64,000 nt of DNA from CALCZU01 sp964396165. Lineage in GTDB: Bacteria; Bdellovibrionota; FAC87; UBA2466. Position 1 is the stretch's first letter. Every line of letters starts with the position of its first letter. The notes beneath the pieces were generated by a model. That model had not been told where the DNA came from and made no database searches. It was given only the letters and a program-made list of their open reading frames with translations. A program made the position numbers and the translations under genes. Below are positions 1 through 9,602 of this stretch, one piece after another. The stretch lies in the NCBI GenBank assembly GCA_964396165.1, contig CAYNEF010000015.1, positions 11,321 to 75,320 of the forward strand. Reading direction: 5' to 3'.

Positions 1-1035
1 TGCATCCAGAACAAGTGGATTCTGAGACATTAAACAATCTTTTACCAATTCCCAATGCTGTTTACTTAAGCCCAACCCCGGGCCAATCACAATCACTTGT
101 TTTTTATTTTTTTGTAAAAGGGAAGAATCATATTCTGCCGTCATGACTTCTATTGGACTGCGAGAACGAATATTATTTAATCTTTCTTCACTTCCAGTAA
201 AGGTAACTAAGCCACAACCAGAACGAATTGCACCTAGAGCGGAAAGTAACGATGCCCCTTCCTTGTTTTTTTCACCCGCAAAAATAAAGACATGGCCGTA
301 GGTCCCTTTATGCGAAGAGGGAATACGTTTGGGAAGTTTTTTTGCATCCGTTTCATCGTAATAAAAAGCAGTCACAGGAAACGGAATTTCTCTCGGTATT
401 TGAATAGGTGCAAGCGACAACCGTCCAGTAAAATCGACGCCTTGTCCTGTCACTAGCCCTTTTTTAAGAAAGCCTAGCGTCACTGTTTGTGATGCTTTGA
501 CGGCGATTGGCATCGGACTTCCCAAGTCTGCTGACAATCCGCTGGGCAAATCGATTGACACAACCCACTTGTCTTTTGAGAAGTCATTTATCTTTTGAAT
601 AATCTTTGTGTGGTAAGTACCCAAAGGTCTAGATAATCCAGTCCCAAAAATCCCGTCTACTATCCAGTCAGAGGCGATTAAAAGTTTATCTTCCAGTTTT
701 TTTGCAAAAGGAATTTGCAACTTTCCTAATATACCCAGTTGCGCTTCCGTGCTTTTAGAAAGGGAGCCGTCTTCAGAAACAAGAACAACAAAAAAATTTT
801 CAATTCCTTCCAAATATAACAATCGCGCAAGAGCTAACGCGTCGCCACCATTATTGCCAGAGCCGGCTATGATCAGCCCTTTTGTGTTTTTTAAGGTTTG
901 GCCAAAACGGGATTTTAGGGATTCAAGGACAGCGAGGGCTGCGTGCTCCATCAAAATAAGCTCAGGGATAGCGAGGTTTTTCACCGTGAAGGTGTCGACT
1001 TTACGCATTTCTTTTGAGGTAAGCAGAGGCTGCAT
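1..1035 (-). CDS. nnr: Bifunctional NAD(P)H-hydrate epimerase/dehydratase, C-terminus cut by window edge
   Basis: Repairs hydrated NADH/NADPH: the N-terminal YjeF_N domain epimerises R/S-NAD(P)HX and the C-terminal ribokinase-like domain dehydrates the S form with ADP or ATP. I translated it from the ATG at 1033-1035; about 345 codons are open to the left edge, so the 3' end is missing. Visible motifs are GSGNNGGD (residues 58-65) and SIDLPSG (160-166) of the epimerase, then HKGTYGH (242-248) and VIGPGLG (near 318) of the dehydratase. It lies 13 bp after glmM on the same strand, so it is probably the distal gene of that operon. Family call is firm; only the missing end is unknown. Confidence 0.93.
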   Translation of the reverse strand, partial: MQPLLTSKEMRKVDTFTVKNLAIPELILMEHAALAVLESLKSRFGQTLKNTKGLIIAGSGNNGGDALALARLLYLEGIENFFVVLVSEDGSLSKSTEAQLGILGKLQIPFAKKLEDKLLIASDWIVDGIFGTGLSRPLGTYHTKIIQKINDFSKDKWVVSIDLPSGLSADLGSPMPIAVKASQTVTLGFLKKGLVTGQGVDFTGRLSLAPIQIPREIPFPVTAFYYDETDAKKLPKRIPSSHKGTYGHVFIFAGEKNKEGASLLSALGAIRSGCGLVTFTGSEERLNNIRSRSPIEVMTAEYDSSLLQKNKKQVIVIGPGLGLSKQHWELVKDCLMSQNPLVLDA

Positions 1036-1048
1036 TCTACCTGAAAGA

Positions 1049-2416
1049 TTAACCCAAGTGCGTACGGATGGCACCTGCAATTTCTTGCACATAGCCCTGG
1101 ATAGTGGAGTAGTCTTCCCCTTCTACCATGACGCGTGCAAGCGGTTCTGTACCGGAATAGCGTACGAGCACTCTTCCATTTTCACCCAAAGATTCTTCCA
1201 CATGCTTGATGGCTTGTGAAATTTTGGGGAATTTTCCGAAGTCTTGTTTTTCGCGGACAAAAACATTTTCCAGCACTTGCGGAAAAAGTGTCATCTGCTT
1301 TTTAAGTTCAGAAAGTTTTTTGCCGGTTTTTTTCATGATGGCAAGAATCTTTAGCGCCGCAATCATGCCGTCACCCGTTGTGTTGTGTTCCAGAAACACA
1401 AGATGACCGGATTGTTCGCCGCCGAAATTGAGTGCTTCTTTTCTCATCGTTTCGACAATGTATCTGTCGCCGACTTGAGCTTGGATTATTTTTCCCCCTG
1501 CTCTTTTCATCGCAACATGTAATCCCATATTGGACATGGCTGTTGTCACAAGAGTCTTTTTGGAAAGAGTTCCCTCTTGCAACATCTGCAATGCGCAGAT
1601 TGCCATGATCTGATCTCCGTCTACAATTTCGCCATTTTCATCGGATAAGATCACGCGATCAGCATCCCCATCTAAGGAAATTCCGATTTCGGCCCGGTGT
1701 TCATGCACAGCCTTGCACATCGATTGTGGGTAAACGGCCCCACACTGGTCATTGATATTCAAACCATTCGGCGCACAGTGAATCGGAAAAAGTTCTGCTC
1801 CCAATTCTTCAAACACAATGGGCGCTACTTTGTAAGCTGCACCATTGGCGCAATCTAAAACGATTCGGATGCCTTCTAATGTCATGTCTTGAGGAAAGGT
1901 ATTTTTGATATACACAATGTAGCGGCCAATCGCATCGTCGATACGTGTTGCTTTACCGATATTTTCCATCGTTGGGCGACAACGGTCTAATTCCGGTGAA
2001 GCCATGATTTCTTCAATCTTCGCTTCCATGGCGTCGGGAAGTTTGTAACCGTTTCTGTCGAAAATTTTAATGCCGTTGTAGTGATAAAGATTGTGACTTG
2101 CGGAAATAACAATCCCTGCATCCGCCTTCATACTTCTTGTGATAAACGCAATTCCAGGTGTGGGAAGCGGGCCTACGAGAAATACTTTGGCGCCCATTGA
2201 ACAAAAGCCTGCAGCCAATGCATTTTCCAGCATATAGCCGGAAAGTCGCGTATCTTTTCCGATCACGACTTTTGTTTTTTTAGGTTGTCCCCTGCCGTCT
2301 TTTTCGCCAAACAAGAATGCTGTTGCACGTCCGATGGACATGGCAATTTCACTTGTCATGGGGGTTTGGTTTGCGATCCCTCTTACGCCGTCCGTGCCGA
2401 AGAGTTTGCTTCTCAT
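1049..2416 (-). CDS. glmM: Phosphoglucosamine mutase
   Basis: Interconverts glucosamine-6-phosphate and glucosamine-1-phosphate in the cytoplasm, supplying UDP-GlcNAc for peptidoglycan and LPS. The protein is 455 aa, the usual length. The four landmark sites are visible: the catalytic phosphoserine loop ISASHN (Ser about residue 104, followed by LYHYNG rather than the more common PYYDNG), the metal-binding DGDADR, the sugar-binding GGEQSGH and the phosphate-binding RYSGTEP. It follows cdaR by 10 bp. In other bacteria GlmM binds and inhibits CdaA, so co-transcription with cdaA and cdaR couples c-di-AMP to cell-wall precursor supply. Confidence 0.97.
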   Translation of the reverse strand: MRSKLFGTDGVRGIANQTPMTSEIAMSIGRATAFLFGEKDGRGQPKKTKVVIGKDTRLSGYMLENALAAGFCSMGAKVFLVGPLPTPGIAFITRSMKADAGIVISASHNLYHYNGIKIFDRNGYKLPDAMEAKIEEIMASPELDRCRPTMENIGKATRIDDAIGRYIVYIKNTFPQDMTLEGIRIVLDCANGAAYKVAPIVFEELGAELFPIHCAPNGLNINDQCGAVYPQSMCKAVHEHRAEIGISLDGDADRVILSDENGEIVDGDQIMAICALQMLQEGTLSKKTLVTTAMSNMGLHVAMKRAGGKIIQAQVGDRYIVETMRKEALNFGGEQSGHLVFLEHNTTGDGMIAALKILAIMKKTGKKLSELKKQMTLFPQVLENVFVREKQDFGKFPKISQAIKHVEESLGENGRVLVRYSGTEPLARVMVEGEDYSTIQGYVQEIAGAIRTHLG

Positions 2417-2426
2417 GTAGTCGTCC

Positions 2427-3116
2427 TTATTGGCTTCTGACCTTTTTCGTAGTCAGTTTTACCTTAACTGTTTTTTCTCTGGAGAGTTGAAATCCCTGTG
2501 TCGCATCTACGTCCACAGCTACTTCTATCTCTTTTGTTCCTTTAAAATCCTGTATGTCGATGGGTTCCGTCCCAAGCCATTCAAGAGTGGAAAGAGAAGA
2601 TTTTGGGCCACTGACCGGTACCTTGCTGGGTAACGCAACAGCCGCGCTTATTTCATACCCCACGGCGGGGGATCCATGCAAGGACGGCTTGATAGGCAAA
2701 TAGCGTTCTACGACATCTTCCAGGCGGATAATAATCTGCGTCGGAAAAAAATTGGTTACCCTGACGCCGACGGGTAATTCTCCAATCAAATCTTCACTGA
2801 TGGTAAGCCCAATCGTGTTTTCGTGGGTTCTTCTTAAGTCAGGTCGGATGGGCTGAATGCGTTTTTCCGCGTCTTTTAGCCATACTCTTGGGCCAGAAAG
2901 AGTGAATTGGATATAGGGAGGAATTTTGCTTGTGATTACCATGCCGGGTGGAAGAAGCGGTTCCAGCTTGACGTTCTTTTTGATTTCTTCGCGCTTAAAA
3001 CCAAGAATGGTGATCCATAAAATCAAAGCAAGAAGCAGACTCACGGCACGCAAGGCGAGGCTTTCGCTGATATGCATGCTGCCCTTTTCACTTAAAATGA
3101 AATGACGAAGTCGCAT
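2427..3116 (-). CDS. cdaR: YbbR-domain protein, CdaA regulator CdaR
   Basis: 229-aa membrane-anchored protein of the YbbR family. One transmembrane helix (about residues 20-42) is followed by an extracytoplasmic region with the degenerate beta-rich YbbR repeats. In Gram-positive bacteria the homologue binds the diadenylate cyclase CdaA and modulates it. The ATG (3114-3116) shares one base with the TAA of cdaA, so translation is probably coupled. Assignment rests on the topology, the position between cdaA and glmM and recognisable YbbR-like spacing; individual YbbR repeats are weakly conserved. Confidence 0.85.
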   Translation of the reverse strand: MRLRHFILSEKGSMHISESLALRAVSLLLALILWITILGFKREEIKKNVKLEPLLPPGMVITSKIPPYIQFTLSGPRVWLKDAEKRIQPIRPDLRRTHENTIGLTISEDLIGELPVGVRVTNFFPTQIIIRLEDVVERYLPIKPSLHGSPAVGYEISAAVALPSKVPVSGPKSSLSTLEWLGTEPIDIQDFKGTKEIEVAVDVDATQGFQLSREKTVKVKLTTKKVRSQ

Positions 3117-3922
3117 TATAAGTTGCCTCTTTTTCGCTCTGATTTTGCTTCAAACTTTCTTAAACCAAAAAGTTCGAGCAGTTCATGGCGGAGTGTATTT
3201 AAATCCAGTTCGCGTGTCATCGTACCGTGGTGCACAAGGCTAATTTCCCCTCGTTCTTCAGAAACGACAATTACGACGGCATCTGTTTCATGAGTCAGTC
3301 CTAAAGCCGCGCGGTGACGCGTTCCTAATTCTTTATTTATAGCAGGATCACGGGAAATTGGCAGCAGACATCCGGCACTGGTAATGCGGGAATTTCTGAT
3401 AATGATTGCCCCATCATGGATAGGAGACGACGGATGAAAAATGGATACGATGAGATCGCAACTGACTTTTGAGTCGAGCGGCGTCCCCGCTTCAATATAA
3501 TTTTTTAGTCCCGTTTCTCTTTCCAAGACGATAAGCGCTCCCACGCGCTGAGCTGCTAGTAAGTGGGACGCCTGACAGAGTTCTTCAATGATGGCTACTT
3601 CTTCTATCGTATTGGTGCTTGTGAAAAAAGGATTTCTTCCCACTTGAGTAAGCGCTTTTCTAATTTCATCTTGAAACACGATGATAAGAATCAAAATTAA
3701 ATTATTAAAAAATTCGACAAGAATAGTGTGCAGTGTGTGCAGCTTAAAGCGTTCAGAAAGATAATAGGCGATTAAAATAATGCCAAAGCCGGTAAGCATC
3801 TGCACGGCGCGCGTGCCGCGGATAAGCAGAAGAACGCGGAACACAATAAAGGTCACAAGAAGTATATCTATTAAGTCCCAGACCCTTAAGATCTCGCGAA
3901 TGTTAGAAAAGAATTCAAGCAT
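3116..3922 (-). CDS. cdaA: Membrane diadenylate cyclase CdaA (DisA_N/DAC domain)
   Basis: Makes the second messenger c-di-AMP from two ATP. The 268-aa protein has an N-terminal membrane part (about residues 15-80) and a DAC domain. The diagnostic motifs are intact: DGAII (in HDGAIIIRN) and RHRAALG, with the conserved SEE segment after them. This is the standard CdaA architecture, as opposed to soluble DisA or CdaS. It starts the cdaA-cdaR-glmM-nnr run and is separated from upstream ftsH by 140 bp, in which I see no clear terminator. c-di-AMP is best known from Gram-positive bacteria, so the locus is notable in a diderm. Confidence 0.95.
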   Translation of the reverse strand: MLEFFSNIREILRVWDLIDILLVTFIVFRVLLLIRGTRAVQMLTGFGIILIAYYLSERFKLHTLHTILVEFFNNLILILIIVFQDEIRKALTQVGRNPFFTSTNTIEEVAIIEELCQASHLLAAQRVGALIVLERETGLKNYIEAGTPLDSKVSCDLIVSIFHPSSPIHDGAIIIRNSRITSAGCLLPISRDPAINKELGTRHRAALGLTHETDAVVIVVSEERGEISLVHHGTMTRELDLNTLRHELLELFGLRKFEAKSERKRGNL

Positions 3923-4062
3923 AAGTACAAGAGACTTATCGTCTTTTTTATCAAATAAGATTAATGACTTGGTATGTTATTTTAAAAGAGTGCATGAAGC
4001 CCTCTAGGCAAGGGAATCCGAGGGTGTGATTCTAAAAAAATTTCTTTGAACGGCCAAAAGCC

Positions 4063-5982
4063 TTAAGCAACTTCGGTTTTAGGAAGAATGATAGGTGTAG
4101 CTTCTTTTACTTCAGACGCATGAGAAGCTGCAGGAAGACCGCTAGAGCCCCCGCCCGTCTTTTCAAACGGAGCAAGCTCGCGTCCCTGCATCATCGCTTC
4201 GATTTCATCGCGTTCAAGTGTTTCACGCTCTACAAGAGCCTGAGCCATTTTATGCAAGATGTCGATTTTTTCGCGAAGAATTCTCTCACCAATGTCGTAG
4301 TTTTCACTGATGATGCGTCTGATTTCGCTATCGACGAGTTCCGCAGTTTTCTGCGATACGTTTGATGTATGGCCCATTTCACGGCCCAAGAAGACGTTTT
4401 CTTCTTTCTTGCCGATCGCAACGGGACCGATAGCCGGGCTCATGCCCCATTCGCAAACCATTTTTCTTGCGAGATCTGTTGCGCGTTCAATGTCGTTCGA
4501 TGCGCCAGTGGTCTGTTGGTTTAAAACGATTTTTTCTGCAAGACATCCGCCCATCAAAAATGAAATCATGTGCTCGCCTTTTTCTTTGGAAAGCGTCAAC
4601 TGATCTTCTGAAGGCAAGGTCTGAGTTAAACCAAGTGCCATGCCTCTGGGGATGATTGTCACTTTGTGCACAGGATCGATTTGCGAAAGAGATTTTCCGA
4701 CGATTGTGTGCCCTGCTTCGTGGTACGCAATCGCAAGCTTTTCTTCAGGCCCAATCAGCATGGATTTTCGTTCCGTGCCCATGAGAACTTTGTCTTTTGC
4801 CGATTCAAATTCCTTCATGCTTAAGACATTTTTGTTCTGACGAGCTGAAAGAAGAGCCGCTTCGTTTACAAGATTTTGTAAGTCAGCGCCGGAGAATCCG
4901 GGAGTACCGCGTGCAATCACAGCCAAATCCACATCTTTTGCAAGCGGGGTTTTTCTTGTGTGTACTTTTAAAATGCCTTCGCGTCCTCTGACATCTGGTT
5001 TTGCGACAACAACGTTTCTGTCGAAACGTCCTGGTCTTAAAAGTGCCGGATCCAGAACGTCAGGACGGTTTGTAGCGGCAACTAAAATGACGCCTTCTTT
5101 AGAGTCAAAACCATCCATTTCCACGAGTAGCTGATTGAGCGTCTGTTCGCGCTCATCGTGTCCGCCACCAAGGCCTGCGCCACGTTGGCGACCGACAGCA
5201 TCGATTTCGTCGATAAAAATGATACAAGGAGCGTGTTTTCTGCCCTGTTCAAAAAGATCTCTCACGCGAGATGCTCCTACGCCCACAAACATTTCCACAA
5301 AGTCAGATCCACTGATGCTGAAGAACGGAACCATTGCTTCCCCTGCTACTGCGCGGGCAAGAAGGGTTTTCCCTGTTCCGGGGCTTCCTACTAAGAGAAC
5401 GCCTTTTGGAATTCTTCCGCCAAGGCGTGTGAATTTTTTGGGATCTTTTAGAAAATCGACAACTTCTTTCAATTCTTCTTTTGCTTCATCGCAACCGGCA
5501 ACATCTGTAAAGAGGGTTTTGGTATTTCCTTCAGTCAAAAGTTTTGCGCGGCTTCTGCCAAACTGCATTGCTTTACCGCCGCTTGCCTGAATTTGTTTTA
5601 AGAAGACAAAGAGAAGGACAAAGATAAGCACCATCGGTGTCCAGTAGATTAAGGTCTGCAACCAGATATTGGTTGAGTCTTCTAGTTCGTAATTTGGCGT
5701 GATGCTGTGTTCGTTCAGTACTTTTGTGTAGTACTCGGAATTTGTGTCTCCGACAGTTTCAAATTCTTTTTCACCACTTGCAGGAGCGACTTTAAAAGCC
5801 CCTTCGATTTTGCCATGAGATTTGAAAGTGACAGAGTCCACTTCCCCTTTTCTCACTGATTCGATGAACTTGTTAAAAGGGATTTTTTTTGTCCCCTTAT
5901 TCACATGCGCAGTTTGGAATAAAACTACTGCCATTAGTGCCAAGAGCATCCAAGCGAAGAGTGTCTTTTGTGATGATTTCAT
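4063..5982 (-). CDS. ftsH: ATP-dependent zinc metalloprotease FtsH
   Basis: Membrane-anchored AAA+ protease that degrades misfolded membrane proteins and selected cytoplasmic regulators. 639 aa, the normal size. Two transmembrane helices (about residues 8-26 and 110-132) flank a small periplasmic domain. The AAA domain shows Walker A GSPGTGKT (near 200), Walker B IIFIDEID and the second region of homology with RPGRFDR. The zinc protease motif HEAGH is near residue 422. It lies 81 bp downstream of tilS on the same strand, an arrangement (tilS-ftsH) common across bacteria. Confidence 0.98.
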   Translation of the reverse strand: MKSSQKTLFAWMLLALMAVVLFQTAHVNKGTKKIPFNKFIESVRKGEVDSVTFKSHGKIEGAFKVAPASGEKEFETVGDTNSEYYTKVLNEHSITPNYELEDSTNIWLQTLIYWTPMVLIFVLLFVFLKQIQASGGKAMQFGRSRAKLLTEGNTKTLFTDVAGCDEAKEELKEVVDFLKDPKKFTRLGGRIPKGVLLVGSPGTGKTLLARAVAGEAMVPFFSISGSDFVEMFVGVGASRVRDLFEQGRKHAPCIIFIDEIDAVGRQRGAGLGGGHDEREQTLNQLLVEMDGFDSKEGVILVAATNRPDVLDPALLRPGRFDRNVVVAKPDVRGREGILKVHTRKTPLAKDVDLAVIARGTPGFSGADLQNLVNEAALLSARQNKNVLSMKEFESAKDKVLMGTERKSMLIGPEEKLAIAYHEAGHTIVGKSLSQIDPVHKVTIIPRGMALGLTQTLPSEDQLTLSKEKGEHMISFLMGGCLAEKIVLNQQTTGASNDIERATDLARKMVCEWGMSPAIGPVAIGKKEENVFLGREMGHTSNVSQKTAELVDSEIRRIISENYDIGERILREKIDILHKMAQALVERETLERDEIEAMMQGRELAPFEKTGGGSSGLPAASHASEVKEATPIILPKTEVA

Positions 5983-6063
5983 ATTTTTTTCTTTTCAATT
6001 GGTTCAATTAAGACTTCAACATTCTCTTCGGAGAACTGGGCGTAGGGGCTTAGCGGTTTTTAC

Positions 6064-7245
6064 TTAAGCTTTCAGGTACCAGACAACTTCATTTGTACCG
6101 CACTGGGCTAACACGGGGAGAACCTTCCTCATCAGCCTGGGAATACGCTCTTCGAGCATCTTTTTCTTTAACTTACCGCTTCTAAAACGGTCACCAGCTT
6201 TAGGAAATCTCAGCTCCAAACCTTCAGGGATTTCAAATGACACGCCAAGACTTAATGGGCCTTTGATTTTTGAGAGCCGAAAAATCTGTTTTTTATTTTG
6301 GAAAAATACCTGCTCGCAAGACACAGAAAGATGGGCTCCTTCAGGCAAGCTTAAGTCTTTTCCCGCTTCTATACTTTTTAGGGCGCGTACCAAAGTCTCT
6401 CTGTCGGGTGTTACTTTTAATTTACAAAAAAGCAAATGGAGAAAGTGCGCTTGGGCTACTTTGTCGAGCTTGAGAAATTTCGTTTGAGAGAACCGAAACC
6501 AAAAAGTATTTTCGCTTACCAATTTTTTGTACGTGCGCTTATTTTTTTTCTCTAAATAAGTGTTTGTAGAATGGAGTTCTTCACTGAGTTTAGAAGTCTT
6601 GTTATAGAGTGAAAAAGCGCCGCCGTGTCTACTTGAAATCTTCTCTAATACCGGAATCAGCTCTTGTCTAATTTCGTTTCTGAAATAACGGCTTTCAAAA
6701 TTCGTGTGATCCGTTCGGTAGGCAATTTGATGTTCTTTTAAATACGTATCAATTTCGAGCGGTGTAATTTCCAGTAGAGGTCTTATGTAACTGCCATTTT
6801 TTTTCTTCATGCCGGCAAGACCTACCTGCCCCGTACCGCGGATGAGCCGCATTAAGATAGTTTCCAGTTGGTCTTGAGCGTGGTGCCCTAAGACAATGTA
6901 ATCAAAACCTGTTTCTTTTAGTACGCTTTTAAAAATCTCTCGTCTTAGGTTTCTTAAGGATGCCTCTGAACTTTTCGTAACATCAGGAGTAAAAACGCTA
7001 AAGGAAATGTCTGATTTTACGCAACTGTCTTTAACTAGTTTCTCATCCTGACTAGAGTCTTTTCCCCTTAAACGGTAGTTCACATGCACTACATGCAGAT
7101 TTTCTTTTGGGATAAGTTGGGAAAAAAGATGCAACAGGCATTGGGAGTCTTTGCCGCCTGACACACCAAGTACATATTTTTTTTGAGCAAAGTTATTGCC
7201 GGCAGTTAACAGTAACGCGCATTGGGTTTTGTCTAAGAGATCCAC
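6064..7245 (-). CDS. tilS: tRNA(Ile)-lysidine synthase
   Basis: Attaches lysine to C34 of the CAU-anticodon isoleucine tRNA so that it reads AUA and is charged with Ile. 393 aa with the N-terminal PP-loop motif SGGKDS (about residues 29-34), the RNLRREIF segment and the GHHAQDQLETILMRLIRG region typical of TilS. A shorter C-terminal domain follows. The start is GTG (7243-7245); no ATG offers a better choice and the ribosome-binding site is weak. A tRNA with anticodon CAT is also present in this window at 28.8 kb and might be its substrate. Confidence 0.93.
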   Translation of the reverse strand: MDLLDKTQCALLLTAGNNFAQKKYVLGVSGGKDSQCLLHLFSQLIPKENLHVVHVNYRLRGKDSSQDEKLVKDSCVKSDISFSVFTPDVTKSSEASLRNLRREIFKSVLKETGFDYIVLGHHAQDQLETILMRLIRGTGQVGLAGMKKKNGSYIRPLLEITPLEIDTYLKEHQIAYRTDHTNFESRYFRNEIRQELIPVLEKISSRHGGAFSLYNKTSKLSEELHSTNTYLEKKNKRTYKKLVSENTFWFRFSQTKFLKLDKVAQAHFLHLLFCKLKVTPDRETLVRALKSIEAGKDLSLPEGAHLSVSCEQVFFQNKKQIFRLSKIKGPLSLGVSFEIPEGLELRFPKAGDRFRSGKLKKKMLEERIPRLMRKVLPVLAQCGTNEVVWYLKA

Positions 7246-7285
7246 TTAAGGATTGGATTTACCTGATATACTCGGCTTGTTCAAG

Positions 7286-8227
7286 TTAGTCTTCTGGATG
7301 GGGATCTTCTGCAGCTGGCTCTTCTGAGACAGGGTTTTCAGACTCAGCATCGTTTGAGCGGACTTCTTCGTCATCGGCTTTGTCTCTGCCTTTTTTCTTT
7401 TTGCCGGCATTCTCATCGTTTTCTTCATCGGCTTTGGCTTCGTTATTTTTTTCTTCTTCTTCTCTTTGACGTTCTCTTTCAATCTCAGCATCTCTTTTTC
7501 GTCTATATTCTTCGTAAGCGATATCACCCTGATCTCGTTGTTCGGGAGCTTTGGGGGGTAGGATGCTGCTGGGGTTTGTGGGCACTATTGCGCTGCCCGG
7601 ACGTTTGGGTTGAGTATTAGCAGGTGATCTGGCTTCCGCGACTGATTGTTCCAGCGGGAGTTTCATGCTTTTCGGGTTCTTCTCTGCCGTAGTTTTGTCT
7701 CTGTCTGATTTAAGCGCTCTTACGAAAAAGAAAAGCATTACGACTACAAGACCAATGCCAGCAAACACAATCTCTGGTCGGGATCGTTCGCCTGATGGGA
7801 GATTTAATTTCACATCATCTTCAGATAGGTCGGGCTCTGCTTTACTGGTGACGGAAGTCGAGTGGAGTAAAAGATCTTCAGTGCGAATAGAAGCAATGTC
7901 TTCAGGCAAAAGCGACTTCGCTTTATATTTTAAGTCTTCGTCTTCAACGGATTCTCGTCGTTCTTTAATTACCGATTCGGAAGGAAGTGCATCGTTTGTA
8001 GAGGGGGTTTTTAATGCAACAGGATCAATGCGTCTATCGAATTCAGGGTATTGCCAGAGAAACTTCCAATCGGTTTTCTCAGTTTTGTCTTTGCGTACTT
8101 CACAGGCAAGATCATTTCGTCTTAAAATACCTTCTTCGATTAATGCCTGGATTTCCAATTGAATGAGCGGCCCCTTTGGGGCTCGGTTGATGAGGACTAT
8201 CCATTCTTTTTTAATTTCTTCCGGCAT
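7286..8227 (-). CDS. GYF_2-like domain protein with one membrane helix and a highly charged C-terminal tail
   Basis: 313 aa, no precise function recognised. Residues about 8-70 resemble the GYF_2/DUF4339 fold (WIVLINRAPKGPLIQLEIQA, then a conserved WKFLWQYPEF end), which in other proteins mediates protein contacts. A single hydrophobic helix lies near residues 155-172. After it comes a Pro-rich stretch and then a strongly charged Glu/Lys/Arg region (about 225-313), probably coiled coil or disordered. The start overlaps the 3' end of suhB by 31 bp, implying translational coupling. A second long frame across the charged tail (7246-7527) is an artefact of that composition. Confidence 0.7.
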   Translation of the reverse strand: MPEEIKKEWIVLINRAPKGPLIQLEIQALIEEGILRRNDLACEVRKDKTEKTDWKFLWQYPEFDRRIDPVALKTPSTNDALPSESVIKERRESVEDEDLKYKAKSLLPEDIASIRTEDLLLHSTSVTSKAEPDLSEDDVKLNLPSGERSRPEIVFAGIGLVVVMLFFFVRALKSDRDKTTAEKNPKSMKLPLEQSVAEARSPANTQPKRPGSAIVPTNPSSILPPKAPEQRDQGDIAYEEYRRKRDAEIERERQREEEEKNNEAKADEENDENAGKKKKGRDKADDEEVRSNDAESENPVSEEPAAEDPHPED

Positions 8228-8988
8228 TTTATTGCACTGACCATTTTGTCATGTATTCGCCCGTTCGAGGCGACTACCTGTTTGTCAAAAATCGAAACTT
8301 TTTTACCATCGTACCCTGAGATTTTTCCGCCTGCTTCTTCCACTAGCAAAAATCCCGCTGCCACATCCCACGGAGCTAATCCCTTTTCCCAGAACGCATC
8401 GTAACGGCCTGAAGCAACCTGAGCCAAATCCAGCGCTGCTGAACCCGGTCTTCTTACTCCTAAACATTGCTCGTTCAGGTTGGAGAAAATTTTCATTTCA
8501 TCCTGAAGAACACTTGCTTTGGAGTAGTAAAAACCCGTACCTACCAGAGCATCTTCAAGCGCTTTCTCTTTGGAAACCCGAATTCTTTTATCGTTTAAAA
8601 AAGCGCCCTTACCACGTTCTGCAAAAAACATTTCTTTTAAAATCGGATGATAAACAACACCCGAATGTGGTTTGCCGTTTATGTACAAACCAATGGAGAC
8701 ACTGAACCAGGGAAAACCGTGCGCGTAATTGGAGGTTCCATCCAATGGATCAATGATCCACAATAAACCCGGATCCCCTTTAAACTCTCCACTCTCTTCT
8801 GTAATTATCGAACTTTCTTTAAATTTCCTGAAGATCTTACTTAAAATGTGACTCTCTGCGTTTTTATCCGCCTCAGTCACAATCCCCGCGCCTGCTTTTT
8901 TTTCGATGTTTTTTACGTTGCCGAAGTGGTGGAGCAAAATTTTGCCCGCTCCCTCTGCCGCATCGTATAAGAATTTTTTATACTCCAC
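8197..8988 (-). CDS. suhB: Inositol-1-monophosphatase family protein
   Basis: Mg2+-dependent, Li+-sensitive phosphatase family acting on inositol or other sugar phosphates. 263 aa, standard length. The two family signatures are clear: the metal-binding WIIDPLDGTSNYAHGFPWF (near residue 85) and the C-terminal APWDVAAGFLLVEEAGG (near 215), with the conserved EESGE upstream. Start is GTG (8986-8988), sharing one base with the TAG of the preceding gene. The SuhB name is by family; other IMPase-family roles (PAP phosphatase, histidinol phosphatase) cannot be excluded from sequence alone. Confidence 0.9.
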   Translation of the reverse strand: MEYKKFLYDAAEGAGKILLHHFGNVKNIEKKAGAGIVTEADKNAESHILSKIFRKFKESSIITEESGEFKGDPGLLWIIDPLDGTSNYAHGFPWFSVSIGLYINGKPHSGVVYHPILKEMFFAERGKGAFLNDKRIRVSKEKALEDALVGTGFYYSKASVLQDEMKIFSNLNEQCLGVRRPGSAALDLAQVASGRYDAFWEKGLAPWDVAAGFLLVEEAGGKISGYDGKKVSIFDKQVVASNGRIHDKMVSAIKCRKKLKKNG

Positions 8989-9542
8989 TAGTTGCTCACT
9001 TTTTTACGCGCCAAGGTGGATACCTTATCGTATTCCTCATGCGCTTCATTCTCTGCCTGAGTGCGCATTTGATCCACGATTGCTTCATTCTGTTTTAATT
9101 TCGCTTCGTATTGTTTTTTAGAAGCACGTAAATATTCCGTTTCAAATACTGCGTCTTTTACTTTATTTTCCAGCTCAGGAAGCATCGACTTCATAAAGGC
9201 AACGTACTTTTCGTCGTCAAATGGAACGGATCTTACGGGCTCTTTTTGCTCGCGGTAAAAGCACAGTGTTTTTCGAATCAACATGTCGACGGGGTTTTGA
9301 TCCCTGATTTTATCGGGAGTATCGTTAATGCGTTCTCTTAACGAAAGGAGTCTGAAAATTCTTTTCGCAAAGTTCTTGTCTTTTACGACGGAGCCTCTCG
9401 CCGTTGCCTCAAAAAAAGAAATAAACGGTTCTTGCTCCGGCAGTAACTCTGAACAGGTCATCGGCAGCGAGTACACGGTCAATTCTTTTGCAAAACCGAG
9501 TAAGGGAAGTATAAAAAATACTAAGATGAGACAGGCTTTCAT
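8988..9542 (-). CDS. Secreted protein of unknown function
   Basis: 184 aa from the ATG at 9540-9542, chosen because GGAG sits five bases upstream and because the protein then begins with a clean signal peptide (MKACLILVFFILPLLGFA). The mature part is hydrophilic and mostly helical; the last about 60 residues are rich in Glu, Lys and Gln and look like a coiled coil. I do not recognise a family. It overlaps the GTG of suhB by one base, so the two are co-transcribed. Confidence 0.7.
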   Translation of the reverse strand: MKACLILVFFILPLLGFAKELTVYSLPMTCSELLPEQEPFISFFEATARGSVVKDKNFAKRIFRLLSLRERINDTPDKIRDQNPVDMLIRKTLCFYREQKEPVRSVPFDDEKYVAFMKSMLPELENKVKDAVFETEYLRASKKQYEAKLKQNEAIVDQMRTQAENEAHEEYDKVSTLARKKVSN

Positions 9543-9602
9543 GGTGACTCCATTTTTTAATAAGTATATCATCAAACCTTTAAATGGGGTTGGCAAGCGT
9601 CA

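Noticed and set aside
7246..7527. Lys-rich frame over the tail of the GYF-domain gene
   Set aside because: Alternative frame of a Glu/Lys-rich coding region with no independent start signal.
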